Positions 8,320 through 16,736 of a stretch of DNA of 64,000 nucleotides are shown in pieces; positions within the stretch are counted from its first letter, which is position 1; the number at the start of each line of letters is the position of its first letter. The stretch spans positions 403,002 through 467,001 of the forward strand of contig CAWAWM010000005.1 in the NCBI GenBank assembly GCA_963785765.1, written 5' to 3'. Both the position numbers and the translations under genes were made by a program. A model generated the notes under the pieces. It was not told where the DNA came from. It saw only the letters and a program-made list of their open reading frames with translations, and did no database searches. Source of the stretch: DATBGO01 sp963785765 (GTDB taxonomy: Bacteria > Actinomycetota > Actinomycetes > Streptosporangiales > Streptosporangiaceae).

Positions 8320-9790
8320 CCGCCGATCCGCAGGCCAGGCTGGCTGCTGCCGAGCAGGAGATTCTCGCCAGGCGGCCTGAGCATTCCATCGAGCCGACCC
8401 TTGACCGGATCAGGGCGCTGACCGAGCTGCTCGGCGACCCGCAGCGCGCCTATCCGGTGATCCACATCACCGGCACCAACGGCAAGACCTCGAGCGCTCG
8501 CATGATCGAGACGCTGCTGCGCGCCCGGGGACTGCGGACCGGCTTGTTCACCAGCCCGCACCTGTCGTCGATACGGGAGCGGATCTGCGTGGACGGCGAG
8601 GCCCTCAGCGCCGAGCGGTTCGCCGATGCCTACGACGAGCTGGTCCCTTACCTCGACCTCGTTGACGCCAGCCAGCCGGTGCGGCTGTCCTTCTTCGAGG
8701 TGCTGACCGCGATGGCGTTCGCCGTGTTCGCCGACGCTCCGGTCGATGTGGCGGTCATCGAGGTCGGTGTCGGCGGCACCTGGGACTGCACCAACGTCGC
8801 TGACGGCGCGGTCGCCGTCGTCACGCCGATCTCCATCGACCACACCCGCTACCTGGGCTCGACGATTCCCGCCATCGCTACCGACAAAGCGGGCATCATC
8901 AAGCCCGGCTCGGTCGCGGTCCTCGCCCAGCAGCAGCTGGAGGCCGCCGAGGTGCTATTGCGCCGGATAGCCGAGGTGGGCGCGACCGTGGCGCGGGAGG
9001 GGCTGGAGTTCGGCGTCACCAGCCGCGAGCTGGCCATCGGCGGTCAGCTGCTCGGCGTCCAGGGCCTGCTGGGCAGCTATGAGGAACTGTTCTTGCCGCT
9101 GTTCGGGGCCTATCAGGCCAGCAACGCGGCGTGCGCGCTGGCCGCGGTCGAGGCCTTCGCCGGGGCCGCTGCGGCTAGCGGGGCCAGCCCGGATGGCGGG
9201 GCCAGCCCGGATGCCGGGCCGGCCAGGCTGGCGGGGCCAGGGCGGACGGCGAGCCGGGTGCGCTCGACGATGACCTGGTGCGGCAGGCGTTCAGCGAGAT
9301 GTCCTCGCCAGGCAGGCTGGAGGTGGTCCGGCGGAGCCCGCTCGTGATTGTCGACTCGGCCCACAATCCGGCCGGGATGGCGGCGACCGTGGCGGCGCTG
9401 TCGGAGGCTTTCACGGTCAGCGGGCTGGTGGCGGTCATCGCGATCAGCGAGGACAAGGACGTGCCCGGGATCCTCGATGAGCTGGAGCCGGTTGCCGCGC
9501 GGCTGATCGTGACGGGCAACTCATCGGCCAGGTCGATGGAGCCAGGCAAGCTTGCCGATCTGGCGGCCAGCGTGTTCGGCCCGGACCGGGTCACCGAGGC
9601 CGCCCGGCTGGACGACGCGATCGAGATCGCGGTCCGGCTGACCGACGAGTGGGACGCGGGCGAGGCTCGCGGCGCGGGGCTGCCGGGCAGCGCGGCGGTC
9701 CTGGTGACCGGGTCGGTGGTTACCGCGGGCGATGCCAGGCGGCTGCTGACCGGGGCCGCGGCGGAGGATCCGGCGCCGGGGCCGGCGTGA
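8316..9790 (+). CDS. folC: Folylpolyglutamate synthase/dihydrofolate synthase, frame broken by one missing base near 9186-9247
   Basis: FolC adds glutamate to dihydropteroate and folates using ATP. The N-terminal ATPase domain shows the P-loop HITGTNGKTSSA, FTSPHLSSIRERI and the IEVGVGG motif. The start at ATG 8316 gives the family-typical opening MTADPQARLAAAEQEILARR. Around the GC-rich imperfect repeats 9186-9247 the frame moves by -1. The C-terminal domain resumes with LVIVDSAHNPAGM and runs to the stop at 9790. One extra base restores a 491-residue protein. Ala/Gly/Pro-rich repeats (ASPDGGASPDAG) at the break are an unusual insertion between the two domains. The stop overlaps the next gene as GTGA. 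Error is likelier than a true pseudogene. Confidence 0.88.
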
Positions 9791-10110
9791 AGCGGCTCTG
9801 CGCGACGGTGCTCGTCTTTGAGGCGGTCATCATCGGGCTGGCCATCCCGGTCGCGCTGACCGTGCAGCACGCGCCCAAGGCCCCGGCGGCCATCGCCGGC
9901 GCCGCGCTGGCGGTCGCGGCGGTCGTGCTGGCGGTGCTGGCCAGGTGGCGGCTCCGCTGGACGTTGGTGGGCGGCAGCGTGCTGCAGGTCCTCGTGATCG
10001 CGACTGGCGCGGTGGTCGCTGTTATGTATTTTCTTGGTGCCATTTTTGCCGCCTTGTGGGTTACCGGAATTCTGCTCGGCCGCCGGGCCGAGGAAGTCTG
10101 GACGCGATAG
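9787..10110 (+). CDS. DUF4233 membrane protein
   Basis: A 107-residue protein with four hydrophobic helices: VLVFEAVIIGLAIPVALTV, then IAGAALAVAAVVLAVLA, LVGGSVLQVLVIATGAVVAV and FLGAIFAALWVTGILLG. It has the conserved MKRLCA-type opening of the DUF4233 family, which regularly follows folC in actinobacteria. The GTG at 9787 overlaps the folC stop by 4 nt, so the two are coupled. Function is unknown in the family. In many relatives ndk follows here; it is absent from this window. Confidence 0.85.
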   Translation: MKRLCATVLVFEAVIIGLAIPVALTVQHAPKAPAAIAGAALAVAAVVLAVLARWRLRWTLVGGSVLQVLVIATGAVVAVMYFLGAIFAALWVTGILLGRRAEEVWTR

Positions 10111-10168
10111 CGGCGCGCTCGGCGCGGAGCACGGCGCGCCGCCCTGGGCTGGCCACAGCCGGGACCGG

Positions 10169-10174
10169 TAGGCT
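10169..10174 (+). promoter_or_regulatory. Candidate -10 in the DUF4233-mreB gap
   Basis: TAGGCT matches the TANNNT form used elsewhere in the window. A start near 10181 would give a ~70-nt leader to the GTG at 10251, which has its own AAGGAG. It could also start a long leader for mreB. No clear -35 is seen. Confidence 0.3.
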
Positions 10175-10250
10175 CTACCCAGGGGACCAGTTTCAGCGAA
10201 GCCCGTAACTGCAAGCTAGCGGATCGTCGCTGCTGGTAAGGAGATCGTTC

Positions 10251-10496
10251 GTGCCTGGCCACACTCTGAGACAGACCAACCCCGATGACGTGCCCTTTTG
10301 TAATGTCGTCGGATACTTCACCGGCCGGGCGCTGCCGATAGCCAGATGTGCCGATCCGCAGACCGGCTCCCTGGGCAACCCGGATGGCGGGGTAGGCGCC
10401 GTAGACATGGCGGGTGCCGCTGTCCGGGCGGCCGGACGATGTGCCGGCGGTCGCTGGCACTATCGGCAAAGATCATGCGTTGGAAAGTGCGGATAA
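10251..10496 (+). CDS. Doubtful 81-residue ORF upstream of mreB
   Basis: A GTG-initiated frame preceded by AAGGAG at a good distance, in the place where ndk often lies. The product has five Cys residues and no similarity I recognise. Its second half (GAAVRAAGRCAGGRW and onward) looks like random high-GC translation. Codon third positions are less GC-rich than in neighbours, with ATA, AGA, TGT, GTA and TCA codons present. It may be a small gene, the remnant of a lost one, or leader RNA. Confidence 0.25.
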   Translation: MPGHTLRQTNPDDVPFCNVVGYFTGRALPIARCADPQTGSLGNPDGGVGAVDMAGAAVRAAGRCAGGRWHYRQRSCVGKCG

Positions 10497-10682
10497 ATAC
10501 TGCATACGGATCGGGCGGCCGGACCGGGACGGGAACAACATCAAGATCTTGTTTCCTGACCCTGTTTAGGAAGCCGTGCCCTGGCCGATGAATGACACAG
10601 GGCCAGCCTCGGGGGCTGAGTGCTGGCGTGCACGAGCGACAAGATCATTTAGCAAGACGTTTCCGGAAGGCTCTCGTTCCAC

Positions 10683-11714
10683 ATGAGTAACGCGCTGGCG
10701 TTTTTGGGCCGCGACATGGCGGTCGACCTCGGTACGGCAAACACCCTCGTCTACGTGCGGGGCCGCGGGATCGTGCTCAACGAGCCGTCCGTGGTGGCCC
10801 TCAACACGAACACCGGGCAGATCGTGGCCGTCGGAGTCGAGGCCAAACGGATGATCGGCCGGACTCCCGGCAATATCGTCGCGGTCCGGCCGCTCAAGGA
10901 CGGCGTCATCGCTGACTTCGACGTCACCGAGCGGATGCTCAGGTACTTCATCCAGAAGGTGCACCGGCGCAGCCACCTGGCCAAGCCGCGGATCGTCGTC
11001 GCGGTGCCGAGCGGCATCACCGGGGTGGAGCAGAGCGCCGTCAAGGAAGCGGGCCACCAGGCGGGCGCTCGTCGCGTCTACATCATCGAGGAACCGATGG
11101 CCGCGGCGATCGGGGCCGGACTGCCGGTCAACGAGCCGACCGGCAACATGGTCGTGGATATCGGCGGCGGCACGACCGAGGTGGCCGTGATCTCGCTGGG
11201 CGGCATCGTGACCTCCCAGTCGATCCGGGTCGGCGGTGACGAGCTCGATCAGGCGATCATCACCTTCGGCAAGAAGGAGTACTCGCTCATGCTGGGCGAG
11301 CGCACCGCGGAAGAAATCAAGATGGCGCTCGGCTCGGCGTTCCCCTCGGCGGAGGAGCCGAACGCAGAGATCCGCGGCCGGGACCTGGTCAGCGGGCTGC
11401 CCAAGACCGTAGTGATTTCCGCGGAAGAGATCCGCCGGGCGATCGAGGAGCCGCTCAGCGTGATCGTGGACGCGGTCAAGACCACGCTGGACAAGTGCCC
11501 GCCCGAGCTGGCCGGCGACGTCATGGACCGGGGTATCGTGCTGACCGGCGGCGGCGCCCTGCTCCGCGGGCTGGACGAGCGCATTCGCGAGGAGACCGGG
11601 ATGCCCGTGCATCTGGCGGACAACCCGCTGGACTCGGTGGCGCTCGGGACCGGCAAATGCGTCGAAGATTTTGAGACGCTCCGCCAGGTGCTCGTTCCGG
11701 AGTCGAGGCGCTGA
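10683..11714 (+). CDS. mreB: Rod-shape-determining protein MreB (bacterial actin)
   Basis: MreB polymerises under the membrane and guides the elongation machinery. The 343-residue product shows the actin-fold phosphate-1 motif DLGTANTLVYV, the phosphate-2 motif VVDIGGGTTEVAVI, EEPMAAAIGAG and the adenosine motif GIVLTGGGALLRGLD. The N-terminus (MSNALAFLGRDMAVDLG) has the short amphipathic start common in Gram-positive MreB. The ATG at 10683 is preceded by GGAAGG at 13 nt, a slightly long distance. It is the first gene of mreB-mreC-mreD-mrdA-rodA. In sporulating actinomycetes MreB acts mainly in spore walls; the role here is inferred. Confidence 0.97.
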   Translation: MSNALAFLGRDMAVDLGTANTLVYVRGRGIVLNEPSVVALNTNTGQIVAVGVEAKRMIGRTPGNIVAVRPLKDGVIADFDVTERMLRYFIQKVHRRSHLAKPRIVVAVPSGITGVEQSAVKEAGHQAGARRVYIIEEPMAAAIGAGLPVNEPTGNMVVDIGGGTTEVAVISLGGIVTSQSIRVGGDELDQAIITFGKKEYSLMLGERTAEEIKMALGSAFPSAEEPNAEIRGRDLVSGLPKTVVISAEEIRRAIEEPLSVIVDAVKTTLDKCPPELAGDVMDRGIVLTGGGALLRGLDERIREETGMPVHLADNPLDSVALGTGKCVEDFETLRQVLVPESRR

Positions 11715-11778
11715 CCAGCCTGAGTAACTGAACAGCCGAAGCGGCGCCTGCCGCTGCGGCTCCGGACGAGGTGATGTT

Positions 11779-12732
11779 GTGCACGACTCCCGGCGGACCC
11801 GCTGGGTTCTCGGCGTGCTCCTGGTGGCAGCCGTGGTGCTGATCACCGCCGATTACCGGGACGGGTCGGCCATGCCGCTGCGCGGCCTGCGCGGGCTGGG
11901 CGGTTCGGTATTCGGCGGTGCGGAGCGCGTGGTCAGCGATGCGACCAGCCCGATCAGGGGGCTGTGGCACTCAGCCGGGACATCGGGCGGCAGCAGCTCG
12001 CAGGTCACCGCGCTGCAGGATGAGGTGCTCAGGCTCCGCGCCGAGGTCAGCCAGGAGCAGCTGAGCAAGGCGGACTATCAGCAGCTCAGCCAGTTGCTCC
12101 AGCTATCGGGACGGGGCGGCTACCGGATCGTCGCGGCGAACGTGATCGCGATCGGACAGGGGTACGGGCAGACGGTGACGCTCGACGCGGGCAGCCAGGA
12201 CGGAGTGCGGGCGCAGGAGACGGTGCTCGATGGCCAGGGCCTGGTCGGAACCGTGACCGCGGTGAATCCGCAGACCTGCACGGTGCTGCTGGCCACCGAC
12301 GCCACCTCGGTGGTCGGCGTGCGGCTCGCCGGCAGCGGCCAGATTGGCTGGGTAACCGGAGAGGGTACCGTGCGGAACGGCGGGCTGCTGCGCCTGCAGG
12401 TTCTGAACGCTGGCACCACGCTGAGCCCGGGACAGCAGCTGGTGACCTCCGCCTCGGTCCACGACCGCCCCTTCGTGCCTGGCGTGCCGGTCGGGGTGAT
12501 CAGCCGGGTGGAAAACCGCGCTGGGTCGCTGACCGCCATCGCCCTGGTCCGTCCCTACGCGAATTTCACCGCCCTGAACGTGGTCGGCATCGTGGTTGTG
12601 CCGCCGCGCCACGACCCCAGGTTCTCGGTGCTGCCGCCGAAGCCGAAACCCCAGCCCACGCCGACCGCGACCGGCACGCCCAGGGCATCCCCGACCGCGT
12701 CGGCCAGCCCCGGCCAGGCCACAGGAGGCTGA
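11779..12732 (+). CDS. mreC: Rod-shape-determining protein MreC
   Basis: Bitopic membrane protein that links MreB to the periplasmic or outer-face PBP2. Residues 8-24 form the membrane anchor (RWVLGVLLVAAVVLI). A coiled coil follows (LQDEVLRLRAEVSQEQ). The two beta-barrel domains carry the typical LDAGSQDGVRAQETVLD and GLVGTV signatures, and GVPVGVISRVE near the end. The C-terminus is a Pro/Thr/Ala/Ser-rich low-complexity tail of about 40 residues. GTG start at 11779 with GAGGTG upstream; 317 residues. It lies 64 bp after mreB in the same operon. Confidence 0.95.
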   Translation: MHDSRRTRWVLGVLLVAAVVLITADYRDGSAMPLRGLRGLGGSVFGGAERVVSDATSPIRGLWHSAGTSGGSSSQVTALQDEVLRLRAEVSQEQLSKADYQQLSQLLQLSGRGGYRIVAANVIAIGQGYGQTVTLDAGSQDGVRAQETVLDGQGLVGTVTAVNPQTCTVLLATDATSVVGVRLAGSGQIGWVTGEGTVRNGGLLRLQVLNAGTTLSPGQQLVTSASVHDRPFVPGVPVGVISRVENRAGSLTAIALVRPYANFTALNVVGIVVVPPRHDPRFSVLPPKPKPQPTPTATGTPRASPTASASPGQATGG

Positions 12733-12768
12733 CATGGTCTCGTTCAGCCCCCGATCCCGGAGCCGCAG

Positions 12769-14613
12769 ATGAGGCGGACCGTCCTGTCAGCCGCTGGAAT
12801 CATCGTCGCGCTGGTGCTCCAGCTGACGGTGGTGAACAGGCTGCCCTGGCCGGGCGGCGCCACCCCGGACCTGGTGCTGCTCATCGTGGTGGCGCTGGGG
12901 CTGTACGGCAGCCCGGCGGCTGGCGCGGTGACCGGCTTCCTGGCCGGCCTCGGCCTCGACATCGCGCCGCCTGGCAGCTACCTGATCGGTGAGTACGCGC
13001 TGGTGTTCTGCCTGGTCGGATACGGATGCGGCCGGCTCCGCGGTTTGCTGGGTGACTCGGTATGGCGTTCGATAGGCGTGGCCGTGCTGGCCGCCGCCGC
13101 CGGCGAGGCGCTCGTCTCGGCCGTCGGCAAGCTGATCGGCGACCCGCAGGTCACCTGGTTGGCGATCCGGCAGGCGCTACCGGTCGCCATCGCCTACGAC
13201 GTCGCGTTGATGCCGTTCGTCTTGTATCTCGTGATGCGCGTGCTGACCTGGGCGGCCGCGCTCGGGCCTGTGAACCAGCTGGCCGGTGCCCAACTGGCCA
13301 AGTCGCGCTCGCCGGCGCAGGCCAGGGCGGCGGCCGCGCTGCCGGGCGGTGCTGGAATGCTGGGCGGAGCCGGGTGGCTGGCCGGACCGCAGGGCGCGCC
13401 CGGCACGCGGGGCAGCTCATCGAGGCGCGTCCCGCGGCTGCGCGAGGCCGCCGCCAGGACAGGTGACGGCTGGATCGGCGGCAGCCCAGCAGCCAGGCGG
13501 GCGTCCGGGGCCCGGCCGGGCGGGAGCCGGCCGCCGCGGCTGCGGCCAGGTTCCGGGCAGGCAGGCTCCTCGGCGGCCATTCAGCTGCACAGGCAGCTGC
13601 CCCGGCGCCCGGTAAACCTGCGGCTGGGCAGCGCCCGGCACCGCGGCGGGGCGGCCGGCCAGCGGAGCGGTCCCGCAGGCGCGGCGTACCAGCGCGGCGG
13701 TGGCCCGGGTCCGCGCGGGTCGGCGTTCCGTGATTCGTCGTCGGGTCCGCGCGGGTCGGCGCTGCGTGGTTCGGGGTCGGGTCCGCGCGGGTCGGCGTTT
13801 CGCGGTTCGGGGTCGGGTCCGCGCGGGTCGGCGTTTCGCGGTTCGGGGTCGGGTCCGCGCGGGTCGGCGTTTCGTGGTTCGGGGTCGGGTCCGCGCGGGT
13901 CGGCGTTTCGCGGCCCGAGCTCGGCCGTCGCCGGATCGGGGTCCCGCGCCGGTGCTGCGCACAAGCCGCGCGGGTCGGCATTCCGGTCTCGCGGGTCGGG
14001 AGCCAGCAGCCCGTCGTTCCGCGGCGCGGGTCACGGTCCGCCCGGCAAGGCGTTCCGGGGTGGCGGCGGGTCTGGTCCGGCGTTCTCCCGCGGCAGGGCC
14101 GGTAGCGGCCGTTCCTTGCTGGCCGGGTCGGGGCCGTCGGCGCGGGCGCCCAGATTCCGCCCGGATGGACGGCTCTCCGGGGGGTCAGCCTTCAGCGCGA
14201 CCAGGCGGCGGACGCTGCCCGCCCGCTCCGTGACGCTGCGGCTGCGGGCCCCGCGGCGGCGCGACGGAGCGCTGGGCAGCGGCCTGGTCCGGGGCGCGCA
14301 ACGCCGCCGTGGGCGCAGCGCCAGGCCGGTCCGGCTGCGGCTTCGCGGCACCCGCCGGCGCGACGGGATGGTAGCTGGCCTGGCGCCGCCCGGCCGCCGG
14401 TTCGGGCGCCGGGCCCGGCTCGCTGCGCCGCGCTTCCGCGGCCGAAACGCCGGTAGCGCGGCGCTGGCCGGCCGCGGCAGGCTCGGATCAGGGAAGCAAG
14501 CCAGGTTCCGCTCCAGCCGGCGCTCGCTGCTGTCCGCCTGGACGCGGGGCAGGCTTGGCTCACGGTCGGGCGTCCGGCGGATCGGCAGCACCCGCATCGG
14601 AGGTCCGCTGTGA
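12769..14613 (+). CDS. mreD: MreD-like membrane protein with a ~420-residue Arg/Gly/Ser-rich C-terminal extension
   Basis: The first ~180 residues are a normal MreD: five or six hydrophobic helices (AAGIIVALVLQLTVV, LVLLIVVALGLYG, VTGFLAGLGLDIAPPGSYL, LVFCLVGYGCG, VALMPFVLYLVMRVL). MreD usually ends here. The frame instead continues for about 420 residues that are almost free of acidic residues and full of RG, RR, SR and GS, including six 12-residue repeats. The extension looks genuine: no stop occurs for 1.3 kb, and the frame ends in a GTGA overlap with the next gene's start. The tail would be cytoplasmic and strongly basic, so it could bind RNA, DNA, acidic lipids or cell-wall precursors. 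That is inference. Confidence 0.85.
   Translation: MRRTVLSAAGIIVALVLQLTVVNRLPWPGGATPDLVLLIVVALGLYGSPAAGAVTGFLAGLGLDIAPPGSYLIGEYALVFCLVGYGCGRLRGLLGDSVWRSIGVAVLAAAAGEALVSAVGKLIGDPQVTWLAIRQALPVAIAYDVALMPFVLYLVMRVLTWAAALGPVNQLAGAQLAKSRSPAQARAAAALPGGAGMLGGAGWLAGPQGAPGTRGSSSRRVPRLREAAARTGDGWIGGSPAARRASGARPGGSRPPRLRPGSGQAGSSAAIQLHRQLPRRPVNLRLGSARHRGGAAGQRSGPAGAAYQRGGGPGPRGSAFRDSSSGPRGSALRGSGSGPRGSAFRGSGSGPRGSAFRGSGSGPRGSAFRGSGSGPRGSAFRGPSSAVAGSGSRAGAAHKPRGSAFRSRGSGASSPSFRGAGHGPPGKAFRGGGGSGPAFSRGRAGSGRSLLAGSGPSARAPRFRPDGRLSGGSAFSATRRRTLPARSVTLRLRAPRRRDGALGSGLVRGAQRRRGRSARPVRLRLRGTRRRDGMVAGLAPPGRRFGRRARLAAPRFRGRNAGSAALAGRGRLGSGKQARFRSSRRSLLSAWTRGRLGSRSGVRRIGSTRIGGPL
13708..13923 (+). repeat. Six 36-bp tandem repeats inside mreD
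   Basis: Units start at 13708, 13744, 13780, 13816, 13852 and 13888, in frame. They encode variants of GPRGSAFRGSGS; units 3-5 are identical at protein level and the outer ones diverge (RDSSS, ALRGS, RGPSS). Being a multiple of three, copy number can change without breaking the frame. Confidence 0.95.
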
Positions 14614-16736
14614 TCCCGGCCTCCCGGCGCCGCCTGGCCGTCCTCCACCTGCTCGTGGCCGCATTGCTGATCGGGCTCGGCGTGCGCATCTGGAACGTGC
14701 AGATCGCATCCGGTTCTTCGTACGCGAGCCAGGCCAGCCAGGACCAGGTCAGGAACGTCATCGTGCCGGCGGTGCGCGGCGAGATCCTGGACGACACCGG
14801 TCAGCCGCTGGTGGATAACCGCTCGACGCTGGTGGTCGCCGTCAACATGGCCGAGGTGTCCCGGCAGCAGGACGGAGGAACGGCCGAACTGCACAAGCTG
14901 GCCGGACTGCTCGGCATTCGGGCTTCGGTGCTGGCCAAGAAGGTGCGGCTGTGCACCGTCGGCGTGTCCCAGCCCTGCTGGCAGGGGTCGCCCTATCAGC
15001 CGATCCCGGTGGCCGAGCATGTGCCTGACCAGGTGGCCGTGCAGGTGCTGGAGAGCCAGCGCGAGTTTCCTGGCGTGACGGCCCAGGTGCAGCCGGTGGT
15101 GAACTATCCGCAGCCATCGGGCACCGATACCGCTCAGGTCCTCGGTTACCTGCAGCCGATCACCTCGCAGGAAGTGAAGCAGTTCGGCTTGCCTGTGACC
15201 GGATTCTCCGGCGTCGACCTGGTCGGCCAGTCCGGACTGGAGCAGCAGTATGACCGCCAGTTGCGCGGCACGACCGGCGACCGGAAAGTGGCGGTCGACG
15301 CGGCCGGCGATGTGACCGGCACGATCAGCCAGATCCCGGCCGAGGCCGGCGATGACCTGGTCACCAGCATCAATTCCCAGGTTCAGGAGGACACCGAGAA
15401 CGCGCTGGCCGCGGCGATCCAGCGGACCGAGGCGCAGGGCAACTCGGGCGCGACCACCGGAGCCGCCGTGGTGATGACGACCACCGGCCGGGTCATCGCG
15501 ATGGCCAGCTATCCGACGTACAACCCGAGCATCTGGACCGGCGGCATCTCCACCGCGGAATTCAAGGCCCTGTTCGGGGCCCATGACTCCGAGCCGGTGC
15601 TGAACCGGGCGACTCAGGGCCAGTACGCACCCGGTTCCACCTGGAAGGTGACCTCGACCGCGGCCGCGGTGGCGGCGGGCGACCCGCTCGACGGGCTGTA
15701 CAGCTGCCCGGCGACGGTGACCATCGACGGGCACACCTATGCCAACGACGGCAGCCCCAGCCTCGGCGACATGAGCCTCCACCAGGCGCTGGTGGTCTCC
15801 TGCGACACGGTCTTCTACAACCTCGCCTACCAGATCTGGCAGCGCGACGATGTGAAGGCCGACGACGTGACCACCCCCAAGGCCCGGGTCCAGGAGATGC
15901 AGAAGATGGAGCTGGCCTGGGGTTTCGGCAAGGACACCGGAATTGACCTGCCGGCCGAGAACCCGGGCACGGTGCCGACCCGCGAATGGCTGTATTACTT
16001 CTGGAAGGACAACGCTCACACCGGACAGAACTGGTGCAAATACGGCAGGGCAAATGGCAGCTACACCCAGCAGATCGAGTACGACGACTGCCATAGCGCC
16101 AACGTGTGGACATCTGGCCAGTCGGTCATCGCCGCCATCGGCCAGGGCTATGTCACAGTGACCCCGCTCCAGCTGGCCAGGGCCTACGCGGCGCTGGCCA
16201 ACGGCGGCACCGTGTATGCCCCGCGCATCGGCAAGGCGCTGCTCAGCCCGGACGGGAAGACGGTCAAGAAGATCAACCCGCCGGTCGTGGGGCATCTGCC
16301 GGTCGCCAAGGCGACGCTGGCCTACATCAGGAGCGCGCTCGCTGGCGTGGTCACGTCAGGCACCGCGGCAGGCGCGTTCGGCGGCTTCCCGCTCGGAAAG
16401 GTCTGCGTGGCAGGCAAGACCGGTACCGCGCAGGTCGCAGGGGGACTGGCGACCTCGGTGTTCGCCTCGTTCGGCCCGTGCAGCGACCCGAAATATGTCG
16501 TCGTCATGATGATCCCCAAGTCCGGCTACGGCGCGGACGTCTCCGCGCCCGCGGTCCGGCAGATCTGGGACGGGATTTACGGCCTTGAGGGCCACCGCGC
16601 CGCGCTGCCGGGTGGCAACCAGCCACCCTTGCCCTACATCAACGACGCCGGGCAGGTGGTCAGCACCGCCCCGGGCAGCGGCAAGCAGGCCGGGTCACAT
16701 CTGCAAGCAGCCCAATCACCGGGGAGACGGCCATGA
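14610..16736 (+). CDS. mrdA: Penicillin-binding protein 2 (elongasome transpeptidase)
   Basis: Class B PBP that cross-links peptidoglycan with its partner RodA. The 708-residue product has an N-terminal membrane anchor (residues ~8-26), the dimerisation/pedestal region with RGEILDDTGQPL, and the transpeptidase domain. Catalytic motifs are Ser343 in the STWK box, Ser397-Cys-Asp (SXN variant) and Lys603-Thr-Gly in AGKTGTAQ. The GTG at 14610 overlaps the mreD stop. Two Cys-containing stretches in the extracellular part (LCTVGVSQPCW and WCKYG...YDDCH) could form disulfides. The stop overlaps rodA as ATGA. Confidence 0.95.
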   Translation: MIPASRRRLAVLHLLVAALLIGLGVRIWNVQIASGSSYASQASQDQVRNVIVPAVRGEILDDTGQPLVDNRSTLVVAVNMAEVSRQQDGGTAELHKLAGLLGIRASVLAKKVRLCTVGVSQPCWQGSPYQPIPVAEHVPDQVAVQVLESQREFPGVTAQVQPVVNYPQPSGTDTAQVLGYLQPITSQEVKQFGLPVTGFSGVDLVGQSGLEQQYDRQLRGTTGDRKVAVDAAGDVTGTISQIPAEAGDDLVTSINSQVQEDTENALAAAIQRTEAQGNSGATTGAAVVMTTTGRVIAMASYPTYNPSIWTGGISTAEFKALFGAHDSEPVLNRATQGQYAPGSTWKVTSTAAAVAAGDPLDGLYSCPATVTIDGHTYANDGSPSLGDMSLHQALVVSCDTVFYNLAYQIWQRDDVKADDVTTPKARVQEMQKMELAWGFGKDTGIDLPAENPGTVPTREWLYYFWKDNAHTGQNWCKYGRANGSYTQQIEYDDCHSANVWTSGQSVIAAIGQGYVTVTPLQLARAYAALANGGTVYAPRIGKALLSPDGKTVKKINPPVVGHLPVAKATLAYIRSALAGVVTSGTAAGAFGGFPLGKVCVAGKTGTAQVAGGLATSVFASFGPCSDPKYVVVMMIPKSGYGADVSAPAVRQIWDGIYGLEGHRAALPGGNQPPLPYINDAGQVVSTAPGSGKQAGSHLQAAQSPGRRP

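Larger units (their letters stand above)
10111..10682 (+). other. 572-bp gap before mreB
   Basis: No certain gene. It contains the doubtful 81-residue frame and the -10 noted separately. After 10497 there is an AT-richer stretch (about 10490-10580) with GGATAAATACTGCATACGG and a TTGTTTCCTGACCCTGTTTAGG segment, where the mre promoter most likely lies. I could not choose one promoter with confidence. Confidence 0.5.

Noticed and set aside
10683..10683. c-di-AMP-type riboswitch before mreB
   Set aside because: The long leader invited the idea, but I could not find the conserved sequence blocks.
14031..16295. 754-codon antisense frame over mreD and mrdA
   Set aside because: Composition is that of a reverse-strand shadow, and the + strand genes carry all the family motifs.
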